A stretch of DNA of 64,000 nt from Phocoena phocoena. Its lineage: Eukaryota; Chordata; Mammalia; Artiodactyla; Phocoenidae. Shown here piece after piece: positions 22,574 to 34,284 of this stretch. Location of the stretch: positions 61,190,220 through 61,254,219 of the forward strand of contig NC_089235.1 in the NCBI RefSeq assembly GCF_963924675.1. Direction: 5' to 3'. The notes under the pieces are model-generated. The model searched no databases. It was not told the origin of the DNA and saw nothing but the letters and a program-made list of their open reading frames with translations. The position numbers and the translations under genes were made by a program. Numbering within the stretch: position 1 is the first letter of the stretch; each line of letters starts with the position of its first letter.

Positions 22574-24342
22574 TTTGTTTAACTTACTGTGTTTGGAGTA
22601 TCCTCTTCCCAGGCTGAAGGTTCGTAGTTCCTGTTGTTTTTGGTGTCTGTCCCCAGTGGCTAAGGTTGGTTCAGGGAGTTGTGTAGGCTTCCTGGTGGAG
22701 GGGACTTGTGCCTGTGTTCTGGTGGATGAGGCTGGATCTTCTCTTTCTGGTTGGCAGGTCCACATCTGGTGGTGTGTTTTTGGGTGTCTGTGGCCTTATT
22801 ATGATTTTAGGCTGCCTGTGTGCTAATGGATCGGCTTGTGTTCCTCTCTTGCTAGTTGTTTGGCATAGGGTGTACTGCACTGTCGCTTGCTGGTCATTGA
22901 ATGGAACTGGGTCTTGGCATTGAGATGGAGATCTCTGTGAGATTTTCGCAGTTTGATATTATGTGGAGCTGGGAGGTCTCTTGTGGACCAGTGTCCTAAA
23001 CTTGGCTCTCCCACCTCAGAGGCACAGCCCTGACACCTGGCTGGAGCATCAAGAGCCTTTCATCCACACGGCTCAAAATAAAATGGGGAAAAAGAAAAAA
23101 GAAAGAAAGGAAGAAGATAAAATAAAAAAGTAAAATAATAAAATAAAGTTATTAAAATAAAAGATAAAAAATAATTATTATGAAAATAAAATTTTTAAGT
23201 AATAAAAAAGAAACGGACAGACAGAACTCTAGGGCAAATGGTAAAAGCAAAGCTATGCAGACAAAATCACACACAGAAGCGTACACATACACACTCACAA
23301 AAAGAGAAAAAGGGAAAACAATATATATATCTTTGCTCCCAAAGTCTACCTCCTCAATTTGGGATGATTCGTTGGGAGAGAAAGGGATTTACCTTTCTCT
23401 TCTTTGTTGGCACAGCTCCCGGGTATCAGCTTTGGATTTGGTCCTGCCTCTGCATGTAGGTTGCCTGAGGGCGTCTGTTCTTCGCTCAGACAGGACGGGG
23501 TTAAAGGAGCCGCTGATTCGGGGGCTCTGGCTCACTCCAGCCTTGGGGAGGGAGGAGTACGGAGTGCAGGGCGAGCCTGCGGCGGCAGAGGCTGGCAAGA
23601 CGTTGCACCAGCGTGAGGCGCCGGCTGGCGTGACATTGCGCCGGCATGACGTTGCACATGCCTGCGGCGCGCCGTGCGTTCTCCCGGGGAAGTTGTCCCT
23701 GGATCACGGGACCCTGGCAGTGGCGGGCTGCACAGGCTCCCAGGAGGGGAGGTGTCTCTTGCCTCTTGGCAGGTCCAGGCTTTTCCCCGGACTCCCTCCC
23801 GGCTAGCCGTGGTGCACTAACCCCTTCAGGCTGTGTTCACGCTGCCAACCCCAGTCCTTTCCCGAGGCTCCGACCAATAGAAGCCCGAGCCTCAGCTCCC
23901 AGCCCTGCCCGCCCTGGCGGGTGAGCAGACAAGCCTCTCGGCCTGGTGAGTGCTGGTCGCCACCGATCCTCTGTGCGAGAATCTCTCCGCTTTGCCCTCT
24001 GCACCCCTGTTGCTGTGCTCTCCTCCGCGGCTCCGAAGCTTCCCACCTCCGCCCCCCACAGTCTCTGCCCGTGAAGGGGCTTCCTAGTGTTTGGAAACCT
24101 TTCCTCCTTCACGGCTCCCTCCCACTGGTGCAAGTCCCGTCCCTATTCTTTTGTCTCTCTTTTCTTTTGCCCTACCCAGGTACGTGGGGAGTTTCTTGCC
24201 TTTTGGGAAGTCTGAGGTCTTCTGCCAGCGCTCAGTAGGTGTTCTGTAGGAGCTGTTCCACATGTCGATGTATTTCTTATGTATTTGTGGGGAGGAAGGT
24301 GATCTCCGCTTCTTACTCTTCCGCCATCTTGAAGTTCCTCCC
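22574..24342 (-). promoter_or_regulatory. L1 copy 2 5' UTR with CpG-rich promoter-like segment
   Basis: The 1.77 kb upstream of ORF1 is the L1 5' UTR, which in mammals contains the internal RNA polymerase II promoter. The segment 23400-24240 is GC- and CpG-rich, unlike the rest of the window. It contains repeated words such as gacgttgca (23599-23607, 23648-23656) and tgacattgcgccgg. A purine-rich A tract (about 23080-23225) separates it from the ORF1-proximal part. Start activity is inferred from the family, not shown. Open frames here on both strands are GC-rich chance frames. Confidence 0.65.
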
Positions 24343-25110
24343 TGTGCAGGGTTGATCTAGGTACCGGGGGTTACCATGTCAAACACGGCAGCAAGGTCCC
24401 TGGTGTCATGGATCTACCTTCTAATAGTAGAATAGAGATAATAATTTTTTTTTAAAGAGACAAGATAATTGTCAATAATGATAAGCGATATGAAGCAATA
24501 GAACAAAAGGAGGGACTGATTTCAACATGGTGGTCAGGGAAGGAGCATTGAGGTGAGGTAGCGATGTTCTCCATGAGCTGAATGAAAAGAAGTTGCTGAT
24601 GCTGTGAGAATCTGACACCCTGCAGAGGAGTAAGCAGACCCACACTCCCAAGTGGGAGCAAGCTTTGAAGAGTTGGAAGAACAGAGAGAAGGCCAAAGTG
24701 GCTGGAGTATAAAGAGTGAGGGAAAGGGAGAAAAATGATGAGAATAAAGAATAGTTAGAAGCCAGGTGATGGAAGGCTTGTAAGCTATGGTACAGAATTT
24801 GGTTTTTATTCTGTGGGCCGCTACTGGAAGTTTGTATTTCAGAGAGATCACTCCAGGTGCACTGCTGAGATTGAGGATGGAGGGGCAAGAGTGGAAACAA
24901 GGACCATTTAGCACATGGTGGCTGTCGTTCACAAGGAAGATAATAGTGGACCAGACTAAGATGGTTCATGTGGATACGGAGAGATGTAAACAGATTTGGC
25001 TTTTGAGATCGGGCTGCCAAGACATGGAGATGGATTGGATGTGGTAAATAAGGGCATAGAAATTGTAGGATGGCTCCGTGCATCTAGGGTTGAGCAAGTG
25101 AGCAGATGTG

Positions 25111-25982
25111 TGGCCATTTGCTAAGAGGGGGAAGCTGGGACTTTGGGGATGGGATAAATCATATTCATATAAATATAAAAATACAGTATTTATTGAATAC
25201 CTTTAGTTTTATAAAAGTTGAAATTTGTTTTGGTTCCCATGACCTTTAATGAAGAAATTAATAGCAGACAGTGCCTTTGGCAGTGAATGTGTTGCTTCTA
25301 CGGTGAATAAGGTCCTTGCAAGAAATTCAGTTTTGTTCCACTATCAGGGGCGTTCTCCATGGGAAAGTCCTCCCCGCGGTTGTGAATTCTATTCCCAGTT
25401 ACACAAGGTCCCATTCTTTGACATGGAAAGAAGTGGCAACGCCCACTGCAGTCACCCATAGGAATTTGGCTTTCATTGCCATGAATTGTGCACTTCCACG
25501 AATCCTGAAGATAAGAGTCGGAAAAAAAGAGTCAAAACTGAGGAGAAGTGCCTGGCGTCTCGCTTCAAGGCTGAGCCTGTGTCTACATTTCTCAAGCGTG
25601 ATTCTTACTCTTAAACATTAGAGAATGGCTTTTATAATGAGAAAAAAATTACCCTGTACCCTCAATGTCAGTGTTTACGTTTCAACCATTTGGGTTCTAA
25701 GAAACAATTTTTTTTTTCCTTTAAAGGGAAAGAAGTTATCATAACTGTCAGTATCTTAGGGAAGATCGAACCTTTTACTGGTCTTAATGTCAGCCCATAA
25801 CAGGCTTCACAAGGTAGGATCTCACTGTCTGAGTTGACGAGGTTTGGCCTTTAGGTTTTGGGTGATGGATTCTCCCTGGGTGAGAAGATTAGGAGCCTAG
25901 AACCCCATTTTCTCACTGTATGTTCCTCACTTGGAAGTTTGCCATAAACAAATTTTGTATATTCAGCTTTTCCAGTGTAAAG

Positions 25983-25983
<1 letters not shown>
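25111..25983. other. Unassigned sequence
   Basis: About 0.9 kb with short frames (25249-25461, 25316-25621) that lack recognisable domains. No repeat family recognised. Confidence 0.35.

Positions 25984-26024
<41 letters not shown>
25984..26024. repeat. (TG)n microsatellite
   Basis: About 20 uninterrupted TG units, the longest TG run in the window. A likely length-polymorphic site. Confidence 0.97.
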
Positions 26025-26028
<4 letters not shown>

Positions 26029-26148
26029 TGAAGCTAGACAAGGTTTATGAAGAAACTTTTTTTTCATTTGTTCAGAGAAAACTTTTGGTTTCAAACAAGT
26101 GTCCCCTGATTAGCGCACGGTGGTCCATCTTGCAATGTCAGCGTCACG

Positions 26149-26162
26149 CCAGCAGATGGCAG
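26149..26162 (+). promoter_or_regulatory. Candidate CTCF core motif
   Basis: The 14 bases ccagcagatggcag match every position of the degenerate CTCF core CCASYAGRKGGCRS. The site lies in a small CpG-containing block (about 26110-26290) in otherwise AT-rich DNA and outside any repeat I recognise. CTCF is the zinc-finger insulator and loop-anchor protein. Binding is an inference from a short motif, which also occurs by chance. Confidence 0.4.
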
Positions 26163-26169
26163 TCACACC

Positions 26170-28307
26170 ACACTGAGCTTTGGCATTAGGCAAAACTTTC
26201 GAAGCCGGGGAGTTTGTCCGGTTCACAGAGGGAGGGTCTGATGCACTTTGTGCCTTGGCGGGAGGGGTAACATGTATGGAGACTAATTCCAGGGAATCCA
26301 CTACATAAATCTATAAATTTGGCCTTGACGCTGAAAATATACTTAGTTGGAAAAGGAAACAAAACTGAGTAAAAACAAACTTAAATCTGTCAAAATGAGC
26401 TATGAGGTGAACATCCCAAGGTCTGGGGCTTATTCTGGGCTTTGTTTTACTGTGACATGGATCCATATAATCATAGTCGAGGAGCTAGCATGAAAACATA
26501 GTGGCCAAGAGAATAAGGCTGGGAACAACTGCAAAAATATTTTATTTTCAGGAGGATTAACTGAGCTCTGGGTGGCTAGACAGGGTAGGGAAAAACAAAA
26601 GAAACTTGGAAGTGAAATGAGAAATGTTAGAACTTTTCTTTCTTCCATAGAGAGGGTATTTCCAAAAGAATTCTTTATTGGAGGAATACTGCTTTTTCTC
26701 CAGCTAGAAGGGAGACGTTGCATCTTTTGCTGTCATACCAGCTTCAACTTCATCAAGCTTTCCTGAATTCCTGCCGCCACAACCCAGCTGGTTTGGGTCA
26801 CTCTTCCTTTTCCACCGGTTAAGTGGTTGCCTTGCTTTTTGTATAAGGTGTACTGGCTTTGGGACAGATGTAGGGGTTACATGGCATTAAGAGGACATTC
26901 TTATTTCTCCACCTGCAGTGTGATTTCTGTGTCTGCGGAAAAGGCACATTTTATCTCTGTTTATGTTTGTTTTCTGGAGTGTGTCTCACCTAGGATGGTG
27001 TGGGAACAGGGCTCTAAGGAAAATAGCCACATCCATGGTTCAGGAGAACCCTTGAATCTCATGGCAATGGACTACATAGGTCAGGAATTTCTGCAAAGGT
27101 TTCTTTTCCCAGAGAGCTACTGAAACCAGGACTATTGTTTCTGATGCAGATTTTAAAGGAGATCCTAGAATAGCCAGTAACAGAACTCTCCACAAATTGT
27201 GATTAAAAGTGTACAGGTTTAAGCCCAAAGGTATCAATAAGAGACAGCAGCCTTCTGGCTCTACTTTCACAGTTGGTTGAGGGTTCGCTTATTTTCCATT
27301 TCAGTAAGTGGAGAGTTACATTATCATCCATCTGTATCTGATCAGGGATTTGGATACACCCTCCACTTGGGCTACAGACAGTTAGGGGTGTATTACCTGT
27401 TAAGAATTTAAAAACATAACCACACTGGCTCAAGTCAGTCGGCTTTTTAAATTACCACCATGCCCAGTAAATCCTAAGCACTGAGAGTGAAAGAAGAATC
27501 TTTTTCTGGTCTACTTTTCAAGCATTTGCCATGATCGCAGCCGAGTTTCAATAACATATATTTATGCTTCAAATTAGCTCATTCAAATCACCTCTTTAAT
27601 AAAACATTGGGTTTTATATGAAAGTTAATTCAGAGAACTCCCATCTCTGCACTTGGCCTCTGACACATGTGGACTCAGCTACCAAGTTCATTTGCAGAAG
27701 AAGTTCATAATGGTTTATAATCCTTGGAGCTTCCTCCCTGGGCAGTTTGTATTTCCAACTCCCATCATGCTGTATATTCCTGCATTTAAACAGTGCCTTT
27801 GAAATAAACAAAGATAGCAGTATGTGATTTGTCTTTCCTGAATTATATATTTTCTGGTGTGAAGAAACCAGACATAAAAATATTTGCAAGCAGCCAGAAT
27901 CAGTTTAATGATGTACTGACAACAGTGAGTTTTAAGATTGTTCCCTGAAGCTTGCTGCACAGAAATGGTGGAAGAGACTACTCACTATGCAAAATGTAAG
28001 GAATTTGGACATTTACATAGAAAAATGAATCAAATTCGACGACAAATACCCACAGAAATAACAAAAGATGCTCATCTTACACTGCTGGAGAAATAACAAG
28101 GCAATGTTTAAATGTCCTAATCATTTTCACCAAGTTCGAGACATTAGTTCTAAAGCAGAAGAAAAACAGAAGTTTTTACTAAATGTAATAAAAATGTAAG
28201 ATGAATTTCTGATGAAAATATTTTACTCAACACTTTAGTCAAAACTTTTTTGACTATGAAAAACTTTGGAATAATTCAAATTGATACCAAAGAAATAAAG
28301 ACATGGA
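26170..28307. other. Unassigned, apparently single-copy sequence
   Basis: About 2.1 kb in which I see no repeat family, splice-flanked exon or RNA gene. Frames up to 98 codons (26827-27123, 26430-26723) are within chance expectation. Confidence 0.4.
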
Positions 28308-28698
28308 CAGTATGCATTTTCTTACTTTTTTTTTAACATCTTTATTGGAGTATAATTGCTTTAAAATGGTGTGTTAGTTTCTGCTTTATAACAAAGTGAA
28401 TTAGCTATACATATACATATATCCCCATATCTCCTCCCTCTTGCGTCTCCCTCCCTCCCACCCTTCCTATCCCACCCCTCTAGGTGGTCACAAAGCACCG
28501 AGCTGATCTCCGTGTGCTGTGCAGCTGCTTCCCACTAGGTATGTTTTACATTTGGTAGTGTATATATGTCCATGCCACTCTCTCACTTCGTCCCAGCTTA
28601 CCCTTCCCCCTCCCCACGTCCTCAAGTCCATTCTCTAGTAGGTTTGCGTCTTTATTCCTGTCTTGCCCCTGGGTTCTTCATGACCTTTTTTTTTTTTT

Positions 28699-31600
28699 TT
28701 AGATTCCATATATATGTGTTAGCATATGTATTTGTTTTTCTCTTTCTGACTTACTTCACTCTGTGTGACAGACTCTAGGTCCATCTACCTCACTACAAAT
28801 AACTCAATTTCGTTTCTTTTTATGGCTGAGTAATATTCCATTGTATATATGTGCCACGTCTTCTTTATCCATTCATCTGTGGATGGACACGTAGGTTGCT
28901 TCCATGCCCTAGCTATTGTAAACAGAGCTGCAAAGAACATTGTGGTACATGACTCATTTTGAATTATGGTTCTCTCTGGGTATATGCCCAGTAGTGGGAT
29001 TGCTGGGTCGTATGGTAGTTCTATTTTTAGTTTTTTAAGAAACCTCCATACTGTTCTCCATAGTGGCTGTATCAATTTACATTCCCACCAACAGTGCAAG
29101 AGGGTTCCTTTTCTCCACATGCTTTTCAGCATTTATTGTTTGTAGATTGTTTGATGATGGCCATTTTGACTGGTGTGAGGTGATACCTCTTTGTAGTTTT
29201 CATTTGCATTTCTCTAATGATTAGTGATGTTGAGCATCATTTCATGTGGTGGCAATCTGTATATTTTCTTTGGAGAAATGTCTATTTAGGTCATCTGCCC
29301 ATTTTTGGATTTTTTTTTTGTTTTTTCGATATTGAGCTGCATGAGCTGCTTGTAAATTTTGGAGATTAATCCTTTGTCAGTTGCTTCATTTGCAAATATT
29401 TTCTCCCATTCTGAGGGTTGTCTTTTCGTCTTATGTTTTCCTTTGCTGTGCAAAAGCTTTTAAGTTTCATTAGGTCCCATGTGTTTATTTTTGTTTTTAT
29501 TTTCATTACTCTAGGAGGTGGGTCAGAAAAGATCTTGCTGTGGATTATGTCGAAGAGTGTTTTTCCTCTAAGAGTTATATAGTGTCCGGTCTTACATTTA
29601 GGTCTTTAATCCATTTGGAGGTTTTTTTTGTGTATGGTCTTAGGTAGTATTCTAATTTCATACCTTTACATTTAGCTGTCTAGTTTTCCCAGCACCACTT
29701 ATTGAAGAGGCTGTCCTTTCTCCATTGTATATGCTTGCCTCCTTTATCAAAAATAAGGTGACCATATGTGCGTGGGTTTATCTCTGGGCTTTCTATCTTG
29801 TCCCATTGATCTTTGTTTCTGTTTTTGTGCCAGTACCATCTGTCTTGATTACTGTAGCTTTGTAATATAGTCTGAAGTCTGGGAGCTTGATTCCTCCAGC
29901 TCCGTTTTTCTTTCTCAAGATTGCTCTGGCTATTCGCAATCTTTTGTGTTTCCATACATATTTTGAAATGTTTTGTTCTAGTTCTGTGAAAAATGCCATT
30001 GGTAGTTTGATAGGGACTGCATTGAATCTGTAGATTGCTTTGAGTACTATAGTCATTTTCACAATGTTGATTCTTCCAATCCAAGAACATGGTACATCTC
30101 TCCATCTGTTTGTATCTTCTTTAATTTCTTTCATCAGTGTCTTATAGTTTTCTGCATACAGGTCTTTTGTCTCCTTAGGTAGGTTTATTCCTAGATATTT
30201 TATTCTTTTTGTTGCAGTGGTAAATGGGAGTGTTTCCTTAATTTCTCTTTCAGATTTTTCATCATTAGTGTATAGGAATGCCAGAGATTTCTGTGCATTA
30301 ATTTTGTAGCTTGCTACTTTCCCAAATTCATTGATTAGCTCTTGTAGTTTTCTGGTAGCATCTTTAGGATTCTCTATGTATACTGTCATGTCATCTGCAA
30401 ACAGTGACTGTTTACTTCTTATTTTCCAATTTGTATTGCTTTTATTTCTTTTTCTTCTCTGATTGCCCTGTCTAGGACTTCCAAAACTATGTTGAATAAT
30501 AGCGGTGAGAGTGGACATCCTTGCCTTTTTCCTGATCTTAGAGGAAATTCTTTCAGTTTTTCACCATTGAGAACGATGTTGGCTGTGGGTTTGTCATATA
30601 TGGCCTTTATTATATTGAGGTAAGTTCCCTCTATGCCTACTTTCTGGAAGGTTTTTTTCATATATGGGTATTGAATTTTGTCAAAAGCTTTCTCTGTATC
30701 TATTGAAATGATCATATGGTTTTTCTCCTTCAGTTTGTTAATATGGTTTATCACATTGATTGATTTACAAATATTGAAGAATTCTTGCATTCCTGGGATA
30801 AACCCCACTTAATCATGGTGTATGATCCTTTTTTTTTTTTTTTTCCACGGTATGTGGCCTCTCACTGCTGTGGCCTCTCCCATTGCAGAGCACAGGCTCC
30901 GGACGCGCAGGCTCAGCGGCCATGGCTCATGGGCCCAGCCGCTCGGCAGCATGTGGGATCTTCCCAGACCGGGGCACGAATCCGTGCCCCCTGCATCAAG
31001 AGGCGGACTCTCAACCACTGCGCCACCAGGGAAGCCCATATGATCCTTTTAATGTGCTGTTGGATTCTGTTTGCTAATCTTTGTTGAGGATGTTTGCATC
31101 TATGTTCATCAGTGATACTGGCCTGTAGTTTTCTTTCTTTGTGACATCTTTGTCTGGTTTTGGTATCGGTGATAGTGGCCTTCTTGAATGAGTTTCGGAG
31201 TGTTCCTCCCTCTGCTGTGTTTTGGAAGAGTTTGAGAAGGATAGGTGTTAGCTCTTCTCTAAATGTTTGATAGAATTCGCCCGTGAAGCCATCTGGTCCT
31301 GGGCTTTTGTTTGTTGGAAGATTTTTAATCACAGTCTCAATTTCAGTGCTTGTGATTAGTCTGTTCATATTTTCTATTTCTTCCTGGTTCATTCTTGGAA
31401 CATTGTACTTGTCTAAGAATTTGTCCATTTCTTCCAGGTTGTCTATTTTATTAGCATATAATTGCTTGTAGTAATCTCTTATGATCCTTTGTATTTCTGC
31501 AGTGTCAGTTGTTACTTCTCCTTTTTCATTTCTACTTCTATTGATTTGAGTCTTCTCCTTTTTTTCTTGATGAGTCTGGCTAATGGTTTATCAACTTAGT

Positions 31601-32669
31601 TTATCTTCTCAAAGAACCAGCTTTTAGTTTTATTGATCTATGCTATCGTTTCCTTCATTTGTTTTTCATTGATTTCTGATCTGATCTTTATGATTTCTTT
31701 CCTTCTGCTCACTTTGGGGTTTTTTTTGTTCTTTCTTGAATTGCTTTAGGTATAAGATTAGGTTGTTTATTTGCGATGTTTCTTGTTTTTTGAGGTAGGA
31801 TTGTATTGCTATAAACTTCCCTCTTAGAACTGCTTTTCCTGCATCCCATAGGTTTTGGGTCATCGTGTTTTCATTGTCATTTGTTTCTAGGTATTTTTTG
31901 ATTTCCTCTTTGATTTCTTCAGTGTTCTCTTGGTTACTAAATAATGTATTGTTTTTCCTGTTATTGATATCTAGTCTCATAGTGCTGTGGTTGGAAAAGA
32001 TACTTGATGTGATTTCAGTTTTCTTAAATTTACCAAGGCTTGATTTGTGACCCAAGATATAATCTATCCAGGACAAGGTTCCATGAGCACTTGAGAAGAA
32101 AGTGTATTCTGTTGTTTTTGGATGGAATGCCTATAAATATAATTAAGTCCATCTTGTTAAGGTATCATTTAAAGCTTGTATTTCCTTATTTATTTTCATT
32201 TTGGATGATCTGTCCATTGGTGAAAGTGGGGTGTTAAAGTCTCCTACTATGATTGTGTTACTGTCGATTTCCCCTTTTATGGCTGTTAGCATTTGCCTTA
32301 TGTATTGAGGTGTTCCTATGTTGGGTGCATAAATATTTACAATTGTTATATCTTATTCTTGGATCGATCCCTTGATCATTATGTAGTGTCCTTCTTTGTC
32401 TCTTGTACTAGTCTTTATTTTAAATTCTATTTTGTCTGATATGAGTATTGCTACTCCAGCTTTCTTTTGATTTCCATTTGCATGGAATATCTTTTTCCAT
32501 TCCCTCACTTTCAGTCTGTATGTGTCCCTAGGTCTGAAGTGGGTCTCTTGTAGACAGCATATATATGGGTTTTGTTTTTGTATCCATTCAGCCAGTCTAC
32601 GTCTTTTGGTTGGAGCATCTAATCCACTTGCTTTAAAGGAATTATCAATATGTATGTTCCTATTACCAT
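28699..32669 (-). pseudogene. L1 ORF2 pseudogene, copy 3
   Basis: Frame from ATG at 32669 to TAA at 28699. The endonuclease region shows [12 protein letters not shown], but the conserved SDHN has become SNHS (near 31990), removing a catalytic-site aspartate. The reverse transcriptase retains [11 protein letters not shown] (about 30490) and FADD (within 30518-29793, the longest piece at 241 codons). The C-terminal [11 protein letters not shown] is at about 29100. An in-frame TAG replaces a tryptophan codon near 28782. A SINE interrupts the gene. It is not functional. Confidence 0.85.
30833..31038 (-). mobile_element. CHR-type SINE inside L1 copy 3
   Basis: Left T run, cacggtatgtggcctctcac, GC-rich body and gggaagccc end. 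Flanked by a 12-bp duplication tatgatcctttt (30821-30832 and 31039-31050) of ORF2 sequence. Younger than its host L1. Confidence 0.92.
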
Positions 32670-32673
32670 TTTC

Positions 32674-33614
32674 TTAATTGTTTTGGGTTTGTTATTGTAG
32701 GTCTTTCCCTCCTCTTGTGTTTCCTGCCTAGAGAAGTTCTTTTAGCATTTGTTGTAAAGCTAGTTTAGTGGTACTGAATTCTCTTAGCTTTTGCTTGTCT
32801 GTAAAGGTTTTAATTTCTCCGTCAAATCTGAATGAGATCCTTGCTGGGTAGAGTCATCTTAGTTGTAGGTTTTTCCCGTTCATCACTTTAAATATCTCCT
32901 GCCACTCCCTTCTGACTTGCAGAGTTTCTGCTGAAAGATCTGCTGTTAACCTTATGGGGATTCCCTTGTATGTTATTTGCTGCTTTTCCCTTGCTGCTTT
33001 TAACATTTTTTCTTTGTATTTAATTTTTGATAGTTTGATTAATATATGTCTTGGCGTGTTTCTCCTTGGATTTATCCTGTATGGGACTCTGCACTTCCTG
33101 GACTTGATTGACTATTTCCTTTACCATATTAGGGAAGTTTTCAACTATAATTTCTTCAAATATTTTCAAAGTATCTTTCTTTTTCTCTCTTTTTCTGAGA
33201 CCCCTATAATTCAAATGTTGGTGCATTTAACGTTGTCCCAGAGGTCTCTGAGACTGTCCTCAATTCGTTTCATTCTTTTTTCTTTATTCTGCTCTGCAGT
33301 AGTTATTTCCACTATTTTACCTTCCAGGTCATTTATCCATTCTTCTGCCTCAGTTATTCTGCTATTGATTCCTTCTAGAGAATTTTTAATTTCAATTATT
33401 GTGTTGTTCATCCTTGTTTGTTTGCTCTTTAGTTCTTCTAGGTCCTTGTTAAATGTTTCTTATATTTTCTCCATTCTATTTCCAAGATTTTGGATCTTTA
33501 CTATCATTACTCTGAATTCTTTTTCATGTAGACTACTTATTCCTCTTCATTTATTTGGTCTGGTGGGTTTGTACCTTGCTTCTCCATCTGTTGAGTGTTT
33601 CTCTGTCTTCTCAT
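32674..33614 (-). pseudogene. L1 ORF1 pseudogene, copy 3
   Basis: Starts at the ATG equivalent to copy 2 (cat at 33612-33614). The coiled-coil text NSRITEAEEWINDLEGK is in the piece 33411-33211, and the RRM-proximal text is at 33226-33020 in another frame, so at least one frameshift separates them. The C-terminal domain is also broken. Confidence 0.75.
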
Positions 33615-33870
33615 TTTGCTTAACTTACTATGTTTGGGTTCTTTTCTCAGGCTGCAGGTTCATAGTTCTTCTTGTTTTTAGGGTCTGCCCCCACTGGCTG
33701 AGGTTGGTTCAGTGGGCTGTGTAGGCTTCCTTGTGGATGGGACTAGTGCCTGTGTTCTGGTGGATGAGGCTGGATCTTGTCTTTCTGGTGGGCAGGACCA
33801 TGTCCAGTGGTGTGTTTTGGGGTGTCTGTGGCCTTATTATGATTTTTGGCAGCCGCTGTGGTAATGGGCT

Positions 33871-34012
33871 ACAAGCTACAGTGCTGGACACCCCATGCCA
33901 AACAGCTAGCAAGACAGGAACACAATGTGTGTTCCTGTCTTGCTAGTTGTTTGGCATGGGGTGTTCCTGTCTTGCTAGTTGTTTGGCATGGGGTGTCCAG
34001 CACTGTAGCTTG
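33871..34012. repeat. Inverted repeat plus 32-bp tandem duplication in L1 copy 3 5' UTR
   Basis: The left arm 33871-33924 is the near-perfect reverse complement of the text that ends at 34012 (one mismatch noticed). Between the arms, a 32-bp unit starting tgttcctgtcttgctag occurs twice in tandem (33930-33961 and 33962-33993). L1 copy 2 has only a single forward copy of this segment (about 22839-22892), so the extra tandem unit and the inverted arm were added to copy 3. Confidence 0.9.
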
Positions 34013-34284
34013 CTGGTTGTTGAGTGAAGCTGGGTCTTAGCGTTGACATGGAGATCTCTGGGAGAGCTTTTGCTGTTTGATATTATGTGGAGCTGGGAGG
34101 TCTCCGGTGGACCAATGTCCTGAACTCGGCACTCCCACCTCAGAGGCACAGTCCTGACACCCAGCTGGAGCACCAAGACCCCGTCAGCTGCATGGCAGGC
34201 TCTTTTTGGCCCTCGTCTTCCAGTTCTCAAGCCACCACACGTCAGCCACTTCCCCGCCCTCAGAGTTTCCAGTATGCATTTTCT

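Larger units (their letters stand above)
17240..24342 (-). mobile_element. L1 LINE copy 2, full length with extended 5' UTR, minus strand
   Basis: The element is about 7.1 kb. It runs on the minus strand from a 5' end at about 24342 (gaacttcaagatggcggaag when read in sense), through a 1.77-kb 5' UTR, ORF1 and ORF2, to a 3' UTR with T-rich left end. The short flanking repeat tgtgcag (17233-17239; 24343-24349) and the continuity of the interrupted L2 mark the boundaries. It carries a CHR SINE in ORF2. The 3' UTR is of the 'aacatctttattgagtataattgctttac' type shared with copy 3. Both ORFs are broken. Confidence 0.9.
17196..25110 (-). repeat. L2 LINE (ancient, minus) split by L1 copy 2
   Basis: The left piece (17196-17239) carries the L2 3' end 'cattcattcaccaaatatttatgaag'. 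The right piece (24343-25110) continues with 'gatctaggtaccgggggtta', 'aaggtccctggtgtcatgga', then 'agaagttgctg', 'gagagaaggccaaagtggctgg', 'ggaaggcttgtaagctatgg' and 'tttttattctgtggg'. This order is the reverse complement of the L2 at 57955-59545, an internal check on the assignment. No open frame survives. Confidence 0.7.
28323..34269 (-). mobile_element. L1 LINE copy 3, 5'-truncated in the 5' UTR, minus strand
   Basis: About 5.95 kb, flanked by a perfect 15-bp target duplication cagtatgcattttct (28308-28322 and 34270-34284). Minus-strand order is partial 5' UTR, ORF1, ORF2, 3' UTR and A-tail (left T run). The 3' UTR matches copy 2. Its 5' UTR is shorter than copy 2's and carries an inverted/tandem rearrangement at 33871-34012. 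A CHR SINE sits at 30833-31038. Both ORFs are disrupted. Confidence 0.93.

Noticed and set aside
22005..22826. 273-codon plus-strand open frame
   Set aside because: It is the antisense of L1 copy 2 ORF1 and 5' UTR. Its composition (Phe/Leu/Ser-rich) reflects the A-rich sense strand; the coiled-coil ORF1 on the minus strand explains the region.
23180..23806. 208-codon plus-strand frame over GC-rich DNA as a host gene with CpG-island promoter
   Set aside because: It lies wholly in the L1 copy 2 5' UTR, antisense to the element. Both strands are open because of GC content, and there is no domain.
24472..25083. 203-codon minus-strand frame
   Set aside because: It overlaps an ancient L2 repeat and has a low-complexity Ser/Leu/His composition with no domain. 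A second minus-strand frame (24534-24932) overlaps it, as expected for chance openings.
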